From positions 1 through 35,697 of the forward strand of contig JACJNX010000097.1 in the NCBI GenBank assembly GCA_014695255.1: a stretch of 35,697 nt of DNA. Reading direction: 5' to 3'. Positions 25,053 through 34,266 of the stretch are shown piece after piece (within the stretch, counting starts at the first letter, position 1; every line of letters begins with the position of its first letter). The position numbers were made by a program, and so were the translations under genes. Origin of the DNA: Cyanobacteria bacterium FACHB-63. Its GTDB lineage: Bacteria > Cyanobacteriota > Cyanobacteriia > Leptolyngbyales > Leptolyngbyaceae. Under the pieces are notes generated by a model. That model had not been told where the DNA came from. It saw only the letters and a program-made list of their open reading frames with translations, and ran no database searches.

Positions 25053-26231
25053 CTATCTACTGCCCTCATTGTGACAGATTCCCGTCGTGTCACCATCCAA
25101 TCCATCGCAAATCTGTTCTTTCGTCAAATATCCATCTGCAATCACGGTCTGCTGAATATTCGATTTATCCACCGCGATTGGCTCTAACAACACTGATGCC
25201 ACCTGTCCTTCCGTCTTCAACGCCGTCTGCCCATTCACCAGCGCTCCCGGATTAGTTCCATTGCTCAATGCTGCGACTAACTGCGCCGTCACTTGCGCCT
25301 CCTTTGCGATCGGCTTATAAACCGTCATCGCCTGATCACCCGTGAGAATGTTCTGAATTCCTATAACAGTCGCATCTTGTCCCGTCACCAACACCTTGCC
25401 ATCTAGATTCTGCGCCCTCAACGCCACAATCACCGCATTTGCCAACCCATCATTTGCAGCATAAGCGATCTGAACATTATTCTTCTGCTGTGCCAGAATC
25501 TCTTCCATATTCGATTGCGCCCGCGCACTATCCCAGTTCGGCGTATATTGATCAAAAACTAGATTGATCTTCTTGCTATCAGTCAACGTCTGCAATGCTG
25601 TCAGCGCGCCTTTTCTGAACTGCAATGCATTGTTATCCGTTTGCGCTCCATTAATCATCGCAAGATTCGCACCTGGCTTCAGACCAAATGCACCTTTGCG
25701 AAACTGATCAACAATGTATTGTCCCTGTAGTTCGCCTACACGATCGTTGTTAAACGAAACATAGAAGGCAGTGTCCGGATCTTGAATCAAGCGATCGTAG
25801 GCAATCACCGGAACCTGACTTGCTTTCGCTCGTTGCACAATCACCGAAGCTTTATCACTATCCTGCGGACCCACCACAAGAATACAAGCACCCTTCGTCA
25901 GTGCAGCTTCTGCTTGGATCTGTTGAGTGTCCGCATTGTTGTTTGCATTGGCGTATTGAACCATGACACCCGGAATCGCTTGCTTAATTTCTTTTTCTAG
26001 CAAGGGACGATCGTATGCCTCATATCTTGCTGAAGAATCTGATTCCGGCAGCAAAACCCCAACATTCTTACAGCCTTTCGCACCAGCAAATTTCGTAGTA
26101 TTCGTCTCCGTAAATAGAGGACTTGCAGTGTTTGCGCCCGTATTGTTTCCAGCATTATTTTGACAAGCAGCAAACATTAAAACACTGATTAAAGAGAAAA
26201 AACGACGAGCAAATCTAACGATCGTATTCAT
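25053..26231 (-). CDS. Xylose-type sugar-binding lipoprotein
   Basis: 392 residues from ATG 26231 (a GTG lies two codons earlier). A lipoprotein signal (FFSLISVLMFAACQ) puts the acylated Cys at about residue 24. The mature part is a periplasmic-binding protein of the XylF/ChvE group: VGVLLPESDSSARYEAYDRP, IQAEAALTKGACILVVGPQD, PVIAYDRLIQ, YVSFNNDRVGELQG, YTPNWDSARAQSNMEEIL, YAANDGLANAVIVALR and VTGQDATVIGIQNILTGDQ. No ABC permease or ATPase is adjacent. The gene follows the hybrid kinase tail by about 18 bases in one operon, so it probably serves as the extracytoplasmic ligand sensor for that kinase. The ligand is uncertain. Confidence 0.9.
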   Translation of the reverse strand: MNTIVRFARRFFSLISVLMFAACQNNAGNNTGANTASPLFTETNTTKFAGAKGCKNVGVLLPESDSSARYEAYDRPLLEKEIKQAIPGVMVQYANANNNADTQQIQAEAALTKGACILVVGPQDSDKASVIVQRAKASQVPVIAYDRLIQDPDTAFYVSFNNDRVGELQGQYIVDQFRKGAFGLKPGANLAMINGAQTDNNALQFRKGALTALQTLTDSKKINLVFDQYTPNWDSARAQSNMEEILAQQKNNVQIAYAANDGLANAVIVALRAQNLDGKVLVTGQDATVIGIQNILTGDQAMTVYKPIAKEAQVTAQLVAALSNGTNPGALVNGQTALKTEGQVASVLLEPIAVDKSNIQQTVIADGYLTKEQICDGLDGDTTGICHNEGSR

Positions 26232-26249
26232 CTTCACTCTGTCCTAAAG

Positions 26250-26453
26250 CTAGATTTGGAAATGCTCTTCGTTGGCATGTTCACTACTCATAGACTCTGC
26301 CAATTTGAGCTTAGTTCTTGCAACAATTTCTTCAAACTGAAATTGATCAACGAGGTAGGTTAAAGCCTTTGCTAAATCTGCTTGCGACTCTGGAATCTGT
26401 TCGATTAGTTGCTCAATTGCCTCTGCATCTACGCGAATTGCTGCTTGATGCAA
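26250..26453 (-). pseudogene. Detached C-terminal tail of the hybrid kinase (frameshift)
   Basis: The frame beginning at TTG 26453 reads LHQAAIRVDAEAIEQLIEQI then PESQADLAKALTYLVDQFQF. This is the helical segment that normally follows the receiver domain and a LNxMPPALLGEL linker in cyanobacterial hybrid kinases. In the main frame the linker MPPALLGE is followed by PNCIKQQFA and a stop. Adding one base near 26455-26462 (run CCCAATTG) would join the two. No ribosome-binding site supports independent translation. Confidence 0.7.
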
Positions 26454-29011
26454 TTGGGTTCGCCAAGCAAAGCAGGTGGCATCTGATTCAGTTGGTCTAC
26501 GTCAATCATTTCGGAGGGTTTGAGAACTGAAGTTGCACTCATGAACAGCGCTCCAGGTTCTGCTGCATAGCGGTAGCGGACTCCTAAATGCTGTGCGATC
26601 GTTTCAAAAATAATTTCTGCTCGAAACGGCTTTCGCACGAAATCGTCACATCCCGCTGCTAACGCCTGATGTCGTTCTTCTTCAAAGGCGCTGCCTGTGA
26701 TGGCAACGATGATAGTCGGAGCTTCCGTGTTTTGCTGCTGAGCACGAATCTGTTGTACTGCTTGATAGCCATCTAACACAGGCATCCGCAGATCTAGGTA
26801 GATTAAGTGCGGCGACCAAGATGCCCACTGCTCGATCGCTTCTTGTCCATTGACTGCCTCCTGCACCTCAAACCCGATCGGACGCAATAACTCTACTAAG
26901 AGTTGGCGATTTTCGAGTTTGTCTTCCACAATCAAAATGCGATAAGTGGGTTGCCCTGGTTCTAGCCCGGTGACTTGGCGTTGGCTCGACCGAATCAAGA
27001 TACCATCGCTCTCGGCTAACTGTGCCTGAATCGTGAAGTGAAATGTCGAACCAACTCCGACTTGACTTTCAACCCAAATTTCTCCACCCAACAGTTGCAC
27101 AAACCGACGACTGATCGCTAAGCCGAGTCCGGTGCCGTCCTGGAGGGGTGTGACACCCTGATAGAATGGCTGCGTCGCTTCAGTTTGGACAAACGGAGCA
27201 AAAATGCGATCGCGTTCCTCCGGTACAATGCCAACGCCAGTATCAGACACTGCGAAGTGAAAGATGGCTGTGTCCGGTTGCCATTGTACGCGCAGAACGA
27301 TCGCGCCAGTTTGGGTAAATTTAACCGCGTTGCCCAATAGATTGACCAGTATTTGACGCAGTTTGCTTTCATCCGTGCGAATATACTGCGGTAAATCGGA
27401 GGATTGTTCCACTATCAGGTGCAATCCTTTGAACTCTGCCTTAAATTGGAACATCTGTTGTAAAGTGTGGAGCACGGCATAAAGATCAACGCCAGTTTCA
27501 GTTAAAGTGACGCGACCCGCTTCAATTTTCGACATTTCTAAAACGTCATTGATTAACATCAACAGATGTTCTCCACTGCGGCTAATAGCACCTAAATATT
27601 GTTGTTGGTGAGCGGTAAGCGAATCACTATAGCTCAGAAGTTGGGCAAATCCGAGAATGACATTCAACGGCGTTCGGAGTTCGTGACTCATATTCGAGAG
27701 AAAAATGCTCTTCGCTTTGTTCGCGGATTCAGCCGCTTCTTTGGCGCATTGCAGTTCTTCTTGAGCTTTTTTCTGCTTAGTGATATCTCTCGTAATGACT
27801 AGCACTTCATTTTTTCCGCTAACAACGACTCGATTTTCTAAGTGCTGAACTTCCTGATCGTTGATTAACTGATGATCATAAACTTGTAGTTCACCCGTTC
27901 GGAGTGCTCGCTGAATGCAAGCCATTCGTTGTCGTGCCAGTTTCGCAGGCAGGATGTCAAATACAGTCTTACCCACCACATCGCGCTCTGTATGATTTGA
28001 ATAAGCTTTGAAATTCTTAGCTGGAATAAAGTCTAAATAAGTACCATCGCCTGTTAGTCGCATCATCAGGTCTGGAATAGCACTGAGTAGTGTGCGAAAT
28101 TTTTTTTCGCTTTGTCGCATTGCCTGTTTTGAACGCCTCAGTTTGAGAATAATCGATGCGGCGATCGCAATCACTCCAACCGTACACAAGACAAAAAACC
28201 AGAATCGATAAAAGTCAACGCTGATGAGCGCCCGCTGATAGGACTGATAGTAAGTTTGCGCGATCGCTTCGCTGGTGTCTCTCGTGGGAATGACCAGAAT
28301 GCTGTGGATTAATGCTTGTCGGCGGGGTTGTTTTTGCAGAATCAGGCGGACGTGTGCGAGCATGATGCCCCACTCTGGCTCATTCGATTGAATCGTTTCT
28401 AATTGTTCAATCTGCTGCATCAGTTGAGCCGAGATGTCCTTAGCGTCGGGTGACACGTCCAACAATAGGATGTTCTGAGAAATCTTGTTGAGCTGCTCAG
28501 ATTCGGATGTAGAGAGCGACGGTTTTGAGACTAGAGCGCGAACTAAAACCGGAAAATAAGAGAGCGAATTCTGCAACACCGCATTTTGAGAATTGAACTG
28601 ATTGGTCAATGCTTCTTTGGCTTGCAACAGTTCCTGCTGACGGCGTAGCAGTTGATCTAACGCTGTGTATTCTATAGAAGTCACAAAACTGGGAATCTGT
28701 TGCAAGTCGGTTTGAAGCTGCTTCAGTTGAGCAATCTGGTTCACAATGGGATCATAGGAAGCAAGCCGTCCCAATCGTGCTTCCAAAATGTTCTGATTTA
28801 AACGCGCATCGATTTCTTGCGATCGACGTAAGAGGGTGAGATAGCGGCTATGTTGATGAATATCGAGAGTGTGAGCTTGGCTCCACAAGACTATCAATAC
28901 AACCGCGAATCCAATCCACGCAAATCGCTTCCAATACATTCGTTGGAAAAATCGCCTGATTCGGTTTGATAGTGCTGAGTGATAGTTTTGAGGAACATCA
29001 ACACGACTCAT
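26429..29011 (-). CDS. Hybrid sensor histidine kinase (PAS-HisKA-HATPase-REC)
   Basis: 860 residues. A first membrane helix (about 30-46), a helical extracytoplasmic domain (about 47-270) and a second helix (FWFFVLCTVGVIAIAASIIL) form the sensor. A PAS domain follows (about 300-415), then HisKA with FLSNMSHELRTPLNVILGFA (phospho-His in SHELRTP). The ATPase has NLLGNAVKF, SDTGVGI and GTGLGLAISRRF, and a receiver domain has RILIVEDKLENRQ, phospho-Asp in LIYLDLRMP and Lys in FVRKPF. All catalytic motifs are intact. The ATG overlaps the stop of the cytochrome c peroxidase gene (ATGA), so they are co-translated; the sugar-binding lipoprotein follows. The C-terminal tail is frameshifted (see 26250-26453), which may not harm kinase activity. 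Confidence 0.92.
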   Translation of the reverse strand: MSRVDVPQNYHSALSNRIRRFFQRMYWKRFAWIGFAVVLIVLWSQAHTLDIHQHSRYLTLLRRSQEIDARLNQNILEARLGRLASYDPIVNQIAQLKQLQTDLQQIPSFVTSIEYTALDQLLRRQQELLQAKEALTNQFNSQNAVLQNSLSYFPVLVRALVSKPSLSTSESEQLNKISQNILLLDVSPDAKDISAQLMQQIEQLETIQSNEPEWGIMLAHVRLILQKQPRRQALIHSILVIPTRDTSEAIAQTYYQSYQRALISVDFYRFWFFVLCTVGVIAIAASIILKLRRSKQAMRQSEKKFRTLLSAIPDLMMRLTGDGTYLDFIPAKNFKAYSNHTERDVVGKTVFDILPAKLARQRMACIQRALRTGELQVYDHQLINDQEVQHLENRVVVSGKNEVLVITRDITKQKKAQEELQCAKEAAESANKAKSIFLSNMSHELRTPLNVILGFAQLLSYSDSLTAHQQQYLGAISRSGEHLLMLINDVLEMSKIEAGRVTLTETGVDLYAVLHTLQQMFQFKAEFKGLHLIVEQSSDLPQYIRTDESKLRQILVNLLGNAVKFTQTGAIVLRVQWQPDTAIFHFAVSDTGVGIVPEERDRIFAPFVQTEATQPFYQGVTPLQDGTGLGLAISRRFVQLLGGEIWVESQVGVGSTFHFTIQAQLAESDGILIRSSQRQVTGLEPGQPTYRILIVEDKLENRQLLVELLRPIGFEVQEAVNGQEAIEQWASWSPHLIYLDLRMPVLDGYQAVQQIRAQQQNTEAPTIIVAITGSAFEEERHQALAAGCDDFVRKPFRAEIIFETIAQHLGVRYRYAAEPGALFMSATSVLKPSEMIDVDQLNQMPPALLGEPNCIKQQFA

Positions 29012-30051
29012 AGTTCATCCTTTGGAGCTTCTCCGGTAAGCGTGTCTAGAAACTGAGCAATTCGCCGAACGTGTTCTGGAGGAAGGGGACGACCGAGTTG
29101 ATACTTCGCCATCACGTCGATCGCTTGTTCGAGCGTTTGAACCGAGCCATCGTGAAAATAAGGGGCTGTGATCTCCACATTTCTAAGGCTCGGAACTCGG
29201 AACACAAATCGATCGTTTTCGCTGCCCGTCATGTTGTAGCGTCCATAGTCGGCAGGGGTGATGTTGCCGCGATCGGTAAAATAATTACCGACCACTCCAA
29301 ACTTCTGAAACAAATTGCCGCCCACATTCATACCTTGGTGACAACTCCCGCAGCCGTAACTTTTAAACAATCGATAGCCCTCTTGTTCTTCAGCCGTTAA
29401 CACCGTGTAATTGCCGCGCAGAAATTGATCAAAGCGAGAATCCGGCGTAATCAGCGATCGCTCGTAAACCGCGATCGCATCAATCACATTGCCCAATGTG
29501 ATCCCATCGGCATAAATCGCTTTAAACAGTTGAACGTAGTCGGGTGCTTGCTGAAGTCTCCTGATGGCCTGCTCCCAAGAAATTCCCATCACGTTCTGAA
29601 CTAACCCTTCAATCTGAGCCTCTAGCGTCTCAAACCGTCCATTCCAATTAAACCGGAAATTGTAGGCGACATTAAAAACCGTCGGGGTGTTCACCTGCGT
29701 TTGCACCCCAGTTGCTCCAAAGGATCGAGCTTGTCGATCCGCTCCTCCTAGATCAAGCCGATGGCAACTGAGGCAAGAGACTTGCTGATCGATCGACAGG
29801 CGAGTATCTGCAAAGAGTTTCTCCCCTAATTTCACTTTATTGTTATCTAGGGTGACTTGCAGGGGAATGGGTTGAATTGGCTCATTTTGCCAACTGGTAG
29901 GTGTGGGATCTGGCAGAATTGGCATCGCCATCTGAGGCGACTGTAGCTGTTGCCACCACAGCGCAATTAGAATAGCAGTTCCAATTAGTCCAAGCAAAGC
30001 GATCCAGCGTCGAAGTCGCTGAAACAGTCGATCGAGACGGTCAAATCGCAT
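29008..30051 (-). CDS. Di-haem cytochrome c peroxidase/MauG-family protein
   Basis: 347 residues. An N-terminal anchor (WIALLGLIGTAILIALWW, about 16-33) places the domain outside the cytoplasmic membrane. Two c-type haem sites are present: CLSCH (Cys93-His97) and CGSCH (Cys234-His238). The family blocks GEKLFADTRLSIDQQVSC, TPTVFNVAYNFRFNWNGR, FRVPSLRNVEITAPYFHDGS and LEQAIDVMAKYQLGRPL surround them. Such proteins reduce hydrogen peroxide or carry out related oxidations. It is the first gene of the operon with the hybrid kinase and diverges from a second two-component pair over 83 bases. A link between periplasmic redox state and kinase signalling is inferred. Confidence 0.9.
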   Translation of the reverse strand: MRFDRLDRLFQRLRRWIALLGLIGTAILIALWWQQLQSPQMAMPILPDPTPTSWQNEPIQPIPLQVTLDNNKVKLGEKLFADTRLSIDQQVSCLSCHRLDLGGADRQARSFGATGVQTQVNTPTVFNVAYNFRFNWNGRFETLEAQIEGLVQNVMGISWEQAIRRLQQAPDYVQLFKAIYADGITLGNVIDAIAVYERSLITPDSRFDQFLRGNYTVLTAEEQEGYRLFKSYGCGSCHQGMNVGGNLFQKFGVVGNYFTDRGNITPADYGRYNMTGSENDRFVFRVPSLRNVEITAPYFHDGSVQTLEQAIDVMAKYQLGRPLPPEHVRRIAQFLDTLTGEAPKDEL

Positions 30052-30134
30052 AGCACACCTTTTGGAGTTTTGTGGAAACGAGGATGCCGTGTCGAAAGGG
30101 TTATAATCATCAAAATAACATCTCAGACTGAGTT

Positions 30135-31205
30135 ATGAGCCGTGAATCCTCACCCAAGGGAGACATCCTCATCATGGATGACAGCCCAGATAATTTACGG
30201 TTGTTATCATCGATACTGAATGAACGAGGCTACAAAGTCCGGAGTGTTCTCAATGGGTCGGCAGCGATGATGGGCGCACAAGCACAACCGCCGCATTTGA
30301 TCTTGCTTGATGTGAATATGCCGGGTATGAATGGCTACGAAGTTTGTCGTCTACTTAAGGACAGTTCGCAGACGATCGATATTCCGGTGATTTTCATTAG
30401 TGCTTCCCACGAAGTGATTGATAAAGTCAAAGCCTTTTCAGTCGGGGGTGTGGATTATATTTGTAAACCGTTCCAGGTTGAAGAAGTCCTAGTTCGGATT
30501 GAAACCCAACTGTCGATCCGCCGCCTTCAAGCAAAATTACAGCAGGCCTTAGCCCAAGAACGATCGCTCAATCAACAGATTGAAGCAATGGCAGCGATTG
30601 AGGAGCGCAATCGTATTGCCCGCGAGATTCACGACTCGCTGGGACATTCCCTGACGGCACTAACGGTGCAGCTACAAGCTGCCGCCAGTATGATACAGAC
30701 CGATCCCGCTCAAGCCCAGGTTTTTCTAGCCCAGGCATACCAGTTAAGTAAAACTGCAATGCAAGAAGTCCGCCAATCAGTCAAGGCACTGCGGGTCGAT
30801 CAACCCGCTCAACAATCCTTAGAAGCGACAATCTTGGATTTGGCGGAAGGGTTTCGACAGATTACCGGGATTACCCCGATCGTTGAGATTGATCTAAAGA
30901 AATGCGTTGCTTTATCCGTATCGAGAACGATTCATCGTATTGTGCAAGAAGCCCTGACAAATATTTCTAAATACGCACAGGCAACGCAGGTACAGATTGA
31001 CTTGGTAACGATTCGCCAAGCCAGCGGGGATTGCCTGTGCCTAACGCTCAAAGATAACGGCAAAGGATTTGATTGCCGTCAGCATACCGCCGGATTTGGA
31101 CTGCAAGGGATGCAAGAACGAGTGGCTGCCTTATTGGGAGAATTCCACTTAACGACAGCACCCGGAGCCGGTTGCCAAATTGAGGTCAGATTTCCGTTAT
31201 CTTGA
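30135..31205 (+). CDS. Receiver-domain histidine kinase of the HisKA_3 type
   Basis: 356 residues, soluble. Residues 10-128 form a receiver domain (ILIMDDSPDNLRLL, Asp59 in LILLDVNMP, Lys111 in YICKPF). A coiled coil about 130-150 leads to HisKA_3 with NRIAREIHDSLGHSLTAL (phospho-His166), and an ATPase domain with NISKYAQATQ, LKDNGKGFD and GFGLQGMQERVAALLG. NarL-family kinases of this form usually phosphorylate the LuxR-type regulator encoded next door, here 8 bases downstream. The receiver at its N-terminus suggests it is itself the target of another kinase, plausibly the divergent hybrid kinase. Confidence 0.92.
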   Translation: MSRESSPKGDILIMDDSPDNLRLLSSILNERGYKVRSVLNGSAAMMGAQAQPPHLILLDVNMPGMNGYEVCRLLKDSSQTIDIPVIFISASHEVIDKVKAFSVGGVDYICKPFQVEEVLVRIETQLSIRRLQAKLQQALAQERSLNQQIEAMAAIEERNRIAREIHDSLGHSLTALTVQLQAAASMIQTDPAQAQVFLAQAYQLSKTAMQEVRQSVKALRVDQPAQQSLEATILDLAEGFRQITGITPIVEIDLKKCVALSVSRTIHRIVQEALTNISKYAQATQVQIDLVTIRQASGDCLCLTLKDNGKGFDCRQHTAGFGLQGMQERVAALLGEFHLTTAPGAGCQIEVRFPLS

Positions 31206-31213
31206 GGTGCTCT

Positions 31214-31885
31214 ATGATTCGATTGCTACTTGTCGATGATCAAAGTTTGATTTGCCAAGGGCTACAAGCAGTTCTGAATCAGGAACCCGATTTGCAAGTG
31301 GTGGGTTCTGCGGAGAATGGAGAGGCTGCGATCGCGCAAGTTGCCGCGTTGCAACCGGATGTTGTGCTGATGGATATCCGAATGCCTGTAATGACTGGGA
31401 TCGAAGCAACGCGATTGATTGTTGAGCAGTTTCCTAACATTAAGGTATTAGTGTTGAGTACCTTTGATGACGATCGCGATATTGCTCAGGCGATGCGAGC
31501 TGGCGCAAAAGGCTATTTGCTCAAAGATATGCCTGCTCCAGAACTGATCGAAGCCATTCGTTTTGTTCATCGGGGCTATTGTCAAATGGCTCCAGGATTA
31601 ATGGAAAAGTTGTTAACTAATGCTCCAGACAGCGATCCGGATCAACAGAACATAGTAGAAAAGATTAAACAGCTACCATCTAGAGAACGAGATGTATTGC
31701 GCTTACTGGGGCAAGGATGTACAAACCGCGAAATTGCATCTCAGTTAAATTTGGCAGAAGGTACAGTTAAAACATATGTGACACATCTACTGAATCGTCT
31801 AACGCTGCGGAATCGATCGCAGCTTGCCATCTATGCGAACTCAATTAGCGCTAGCGTAGCTTTGAAGGAACCGCCTCGATGCTGA
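31214..31885 (+). CDS. NarL/LuxR-family response regulator
   Basis: 223 residues from ATG 31214; a TTG four codons earlier overlaps the kinase stop but adds no domain. The receiver domain has IRLLLVDDQ, Asp54 in VVLMDIRMP, LVLSTFDDD and Lys in GYLLKDMP. Residues about 155-215 are a LuxR-type helix-turn-helix (LPSRERDVLRLLGQGCTNRE, then IASQLNLAEGTVKTYVTHLL). Its cognate kinase is the gene immediately upstream. It probably controls the divergent peroxidase/kinase operon or targets elsewhere. A strong terminator follows at 31948-31979. Confidence 0.93.
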   Translation: MIRLLLVDDQSLICQGLQAVLNQEPDLQVVGSAENGEAAIAQVAALQPDVVLMDIRMPVMTGIEATRLIVEQFPNIKVLVLSTFDDDRDIAQAMRAGAKGYLLKDMPAPELIEAIRFVHRGYCQMAPGLMEKLLTNAPDSDPDQQNIVEKIKQLPSRERDVLRLLGQGCTNREIASQLNLAEGTVKTYVTHLLNRLTLRNRSQLAIYANSISASVALKEPPRC

Positions 31886-31932
31886 ACGGTTAGAGGGCGC
31901 GATCAACATTCACGAAACCATTGAGGCAAAAA

Positions 31933-32105
31933 GAAAAACACTGGCTTCCGACCAAAGCAGTTGCTTTGGTCGGTTTTTTGACTGTCAAGCCACGGGTGTT
32001 GCCAATCGACAAAAGGCTTAAGTAATCATACTCAGTCAATCAACGAATGTTAACCGAATTGACTTTACTTCGTTGACCGGGGGTCGAGACGTTCTTCAGA
32101 TGTTT
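31933..32105 (+). repeat. ~170-bp promoter/leader repeat, copy A
   Basis: This segment matches 35251-35419 along its whole length with scattered substitutions. Order of blocks: GAAAAACACTGGCTTCCGA, terminator hairpin, GACTGTCAAGC, CTTAAGTAATCATACTCA, GTTAACCGAATTGAC and GTCGAGACGTTCTTCAGATG. Copy B supports a promoter reading (TTGACA, 15 bases, TATACT), so the later blocks would lie in the untranslated leader of the caspase-like gene, which starts 125 bases on. Confidence 0.85.
31948..31979 (+). terminator. Rho-independent terminator
   Basis: CCGACCAAAGCA (31948-31959) pairs perfectly with TGCTTTGGTCGG (31962-31973) and is followed by six T residues. It ends the kinase/regulator operon. In repeat copy B the right arm and T tract remain but the left arm has decayed. 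Confidence 0.9.
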
Positions 32106-32229
32106 TTCTTGAGGTAAATCTCTACGATAAGGACAGTTAAGCAAAGCGCTTAGCTGCAACCAAACCCTGATGAGAACTGGATTACATCATCAGATACTGA
32201 AAAAATGCAAACTCCAAAAAGAGGTAACT

Positions 32230-34050
32230 ATGGCAACTCGCAGTAAATCTGCGGCTTCCAAAGCCGAAACTCCGCCGATCAATCGTAAAGCCTTAGTAGT
32301 TGCGATCGATGACTATCCAGAGACTAGAAACGATCTGACTAGTTGTGTGGCAGATGCCAAAGCAATGGCAGCACTGTTGCAGGCTACTCCCTACAAGTTT
32401 GAGGAAATTCAGACCTACACAAATGAACAAGCCACCGTTGCCAATGTTAAGGCAGGGATGGAATGGCTCTTTAGCAATGCAGCATCGGATCGCGATCGCC
32501 TCGTCCTCTTCTTCAGTGGTCACGGCTTCCGCACTGAGAGGGGCGGTGTACTGCGTGAGTGCCTGTGCTTGCACGACGGCTTGCTGTTTGACGACGAACT
32601 GGTGCAACTCACGCAGATGCTACCGCCCGGCATTCTTAGCATCCTTCTAGACTGCTGTCACTCTGGAGGAATGGCAAAGAACTTTGTGCTGGAAGATGGC
32701 AGAATTAAAACCTTTTTCCCAACTGATCAACAGGAGCTTAACAAGGCGTTTGCCCCTAGACTCACGCCCCTTCCTGTGAAACCCTTTGGCTGTGCAACCC
32801 TTCCCAATCCTGGCGAATTTGCAACCAAGGCATTCATGGCAGCCGAGCCACAAGTCAATGGACTCATCATTACCGCTTGCCAAGCCGATCAAGTTGCATT
32901 GGCAGGTTCCGCTAAAACGGAAGGCAAATCTGCTTTTACCTATGGCTTGCTAGAAGCGATCAGAGCATTTGGAGCGACTGCGGAAGTCTCGAATCGCCAA
33001 CTCTTCGATCAGACCTCTGCTATCCTCAAATCACTTCAGTTTAAGCAAATCCCGGTGTTACACGAGCCTACAAATGCACTAGGTCTGCAAGACAAGTCAT
33101 TCATCACCCTCCAATCTACATCGGTACTAGAGTGTGGCAAAACCCCCGCATCTTCTGCATCCCCAATTGAATCCAGCAAAATTAACCCCAAAGGAGCACC
33201 GATCATGCCTGCTGTACAACCCCCTGCATTGAATTTGAATCGTTCCCTCACCGAGGCAGATGCTCAGTTTTGTACTGAAGTCATCAAGTGCAGTCTACAA
33301 GTCGCGCCAATGATGCTACAAGCAGTCAACCCACAGAACTTAAAGTCGAATGGGCAAAACTCGAACGGAAATAGTAAGTTTTGGGGAGCGCTGATTCCCG
33401 GCGTGATTGGTGTTATTCCGACGATCGTGGATGCAATCCGGGGTAAAAATTGGCAGACTGAGAGCGATGCGCCGATCTCTGAGGAGAAATTTTGGACTCA
33501 GGTGATTTCGGCAGCCCTTGGTGTGATTCCTAGCATTATTGATGTTGCTACAAAAGGTGCGACGGACTCCAAAGACTTGAGTCTTCCCCTTACCGAAGCA
33601 GATGCTCAGTTTTGTACTGAAGTCATCAAATGCAGCCTTCAAATCATGCCAACTATGCTAGAACCGGACAACTTGCAGAACTTATCAAATGGGCAACCCA
33701 CGAGCGGAAATAGCAAGTTTTGGGGAGTGCTAATTCCCAGCGTGCTCAGTGTTATTCCATCGATCGTGGATGCAATCAGCGGCAAAGATTGGCAGACCGA
33801 CAGCGATGCACCGATCGCTGAAGAGAAATTTTGGACTCAGGTGATTTCGGCAGCCCTTGGTGTAATTCCTAGCATCATTGATGCTGCTACCAAAGGCGCA
33901 GCAGACTCCAAAGACTTTGCTCCTAGAGAATCGAGTGCAGTTTCGCCACCTGCCCCTACGTCGAATGGTGGTGTTTCGACCGATGTGGCTGACGAACTCG
34001 TGGATGCAGTGATGACTAGATTAGCATCTACGCTCTTGGCGGCTCGTTAA
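32230..34050 (+). CDS. Caspase-like protease (orthocaspase) with two C-terminal repeats
   Basis: 606 residues from ATG 32230, chosen over an ATG 20 codons earlier because AGAGGT lies 5 bases upstream. Residues 18-290 are a p20-type C14 caspase domain: KALVVAIDDYPE, VADAKAMAALL, LVLFFSGHG with His98, and LLDCCHSGG with the catalytic Cys143. Prokaryotic relatives cut after basic residues and are linked to stress death. Residues about 340-567 hold two 114-residue repeats (DNA period 342 bp, 33247-33588 and 33589-33930), each starting LTEADAQFCTEVIKCSLQ and ending VISAALGVIPSIID. The repeats are amphipathic/hydrophobic and may oligomerise or touch membranes (inference). A GH19-type lysozyme gene follows on the same strand. 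Confidence 0.9.
   Translation: MATRSKSAASKAETPPINRKALVVAIDDYPETRNDLTSCVADAKAMAALLQATPYKFEEIQTYTNEQATVANVKAGMEWLFSNAASDRDRLVLFFSGHGFRTERGGVLRECLCLHDGLLFDDELVQLTQMLPPGILSILLDCCHSGGMAKNFVLEDGRIKTFFPTDQQELNKAFAPRLTPLPVKPFGCATLPNPGEFATKAFMAAEPQVNGLIITACQADQVALAGSAKTEGKSAFTYGLLEAIRAFGATAEVSNRQLFDQTSAILKSLQFKQIPVLHEPTNALGLQDKSFITLQSTSVLECGKTPASSASPIESSKINPKGAPIMPAVQPPALNLNRSLTEADAQFCTEVIKCSLQVAPMMLQAVNPQNLKSNGQNSNGNSKFWGALIPGVIGVIPTIVDAIRGKNWQTESDAPISEEKFWTQVISAALGVIPSIIDVATKGATDSKDLSLPLTEADAQFCTEVIKCSLQIMPTMLEPDNLQNLSNGQPTSGNSKFWGVLIPSVLSVIPSIVDAISGKDWQTDSDAPIAEEKFWTQVISAALGVIPSIIDAATKGAADSKDFAPRESSAVSPPAPTSNGGVSTDVADELVDAVMTRLASTLLAAR
33247..33930 (+). repeat. Two tandem 342-bp in-frame repeats in the caspase-like gene
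   Basis: Units at 33247-33588 and 33589-33930 are highly similar. For example, GCAGATGCTCAGTTTTGTAC appears in both, and the block encoding EEKFWTQVISAALGVIP is nearly identical. Differences gather in the Asn/Ser/Gly-rich middle of each unit, where the lengths also balance. Confidence 0.9.
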
Positions 34051-34126
34051 CTTTCCCTTGAGCATCCCTGGTGCGTACCAGGAATGCCTGACTCAATCAA
34101 GTAATGCAAAGCAAGTACTATTATTC

Positions 34127-34205
34127 CGGCAATGATTGAGAGTGCATTTTCGAGGCTGGAACCCTTGAAAATCCTAGATCTCCTTTTATAACTTTCATTG
34201 CCGGT
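34127..34205. repeat. Long-loop inverted repeat in the leader of the GH19 gene
   Basis: CCGGCAATGA (34127-34136) is the exact reverse complement of TCATTGCCGG (34196-34205), with 59 bases between. It lies between the caspase-like gene stop and the lysozyme start. It could be a leader RNA structure or the ends of a tiny element. Confidence 0.5.
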
Positions 34206-34266
34206 TTAATAGACCCTTTCCCAATCGGAAAATCGTTCGGCACAATTATCAATTGGAGTAACATTC

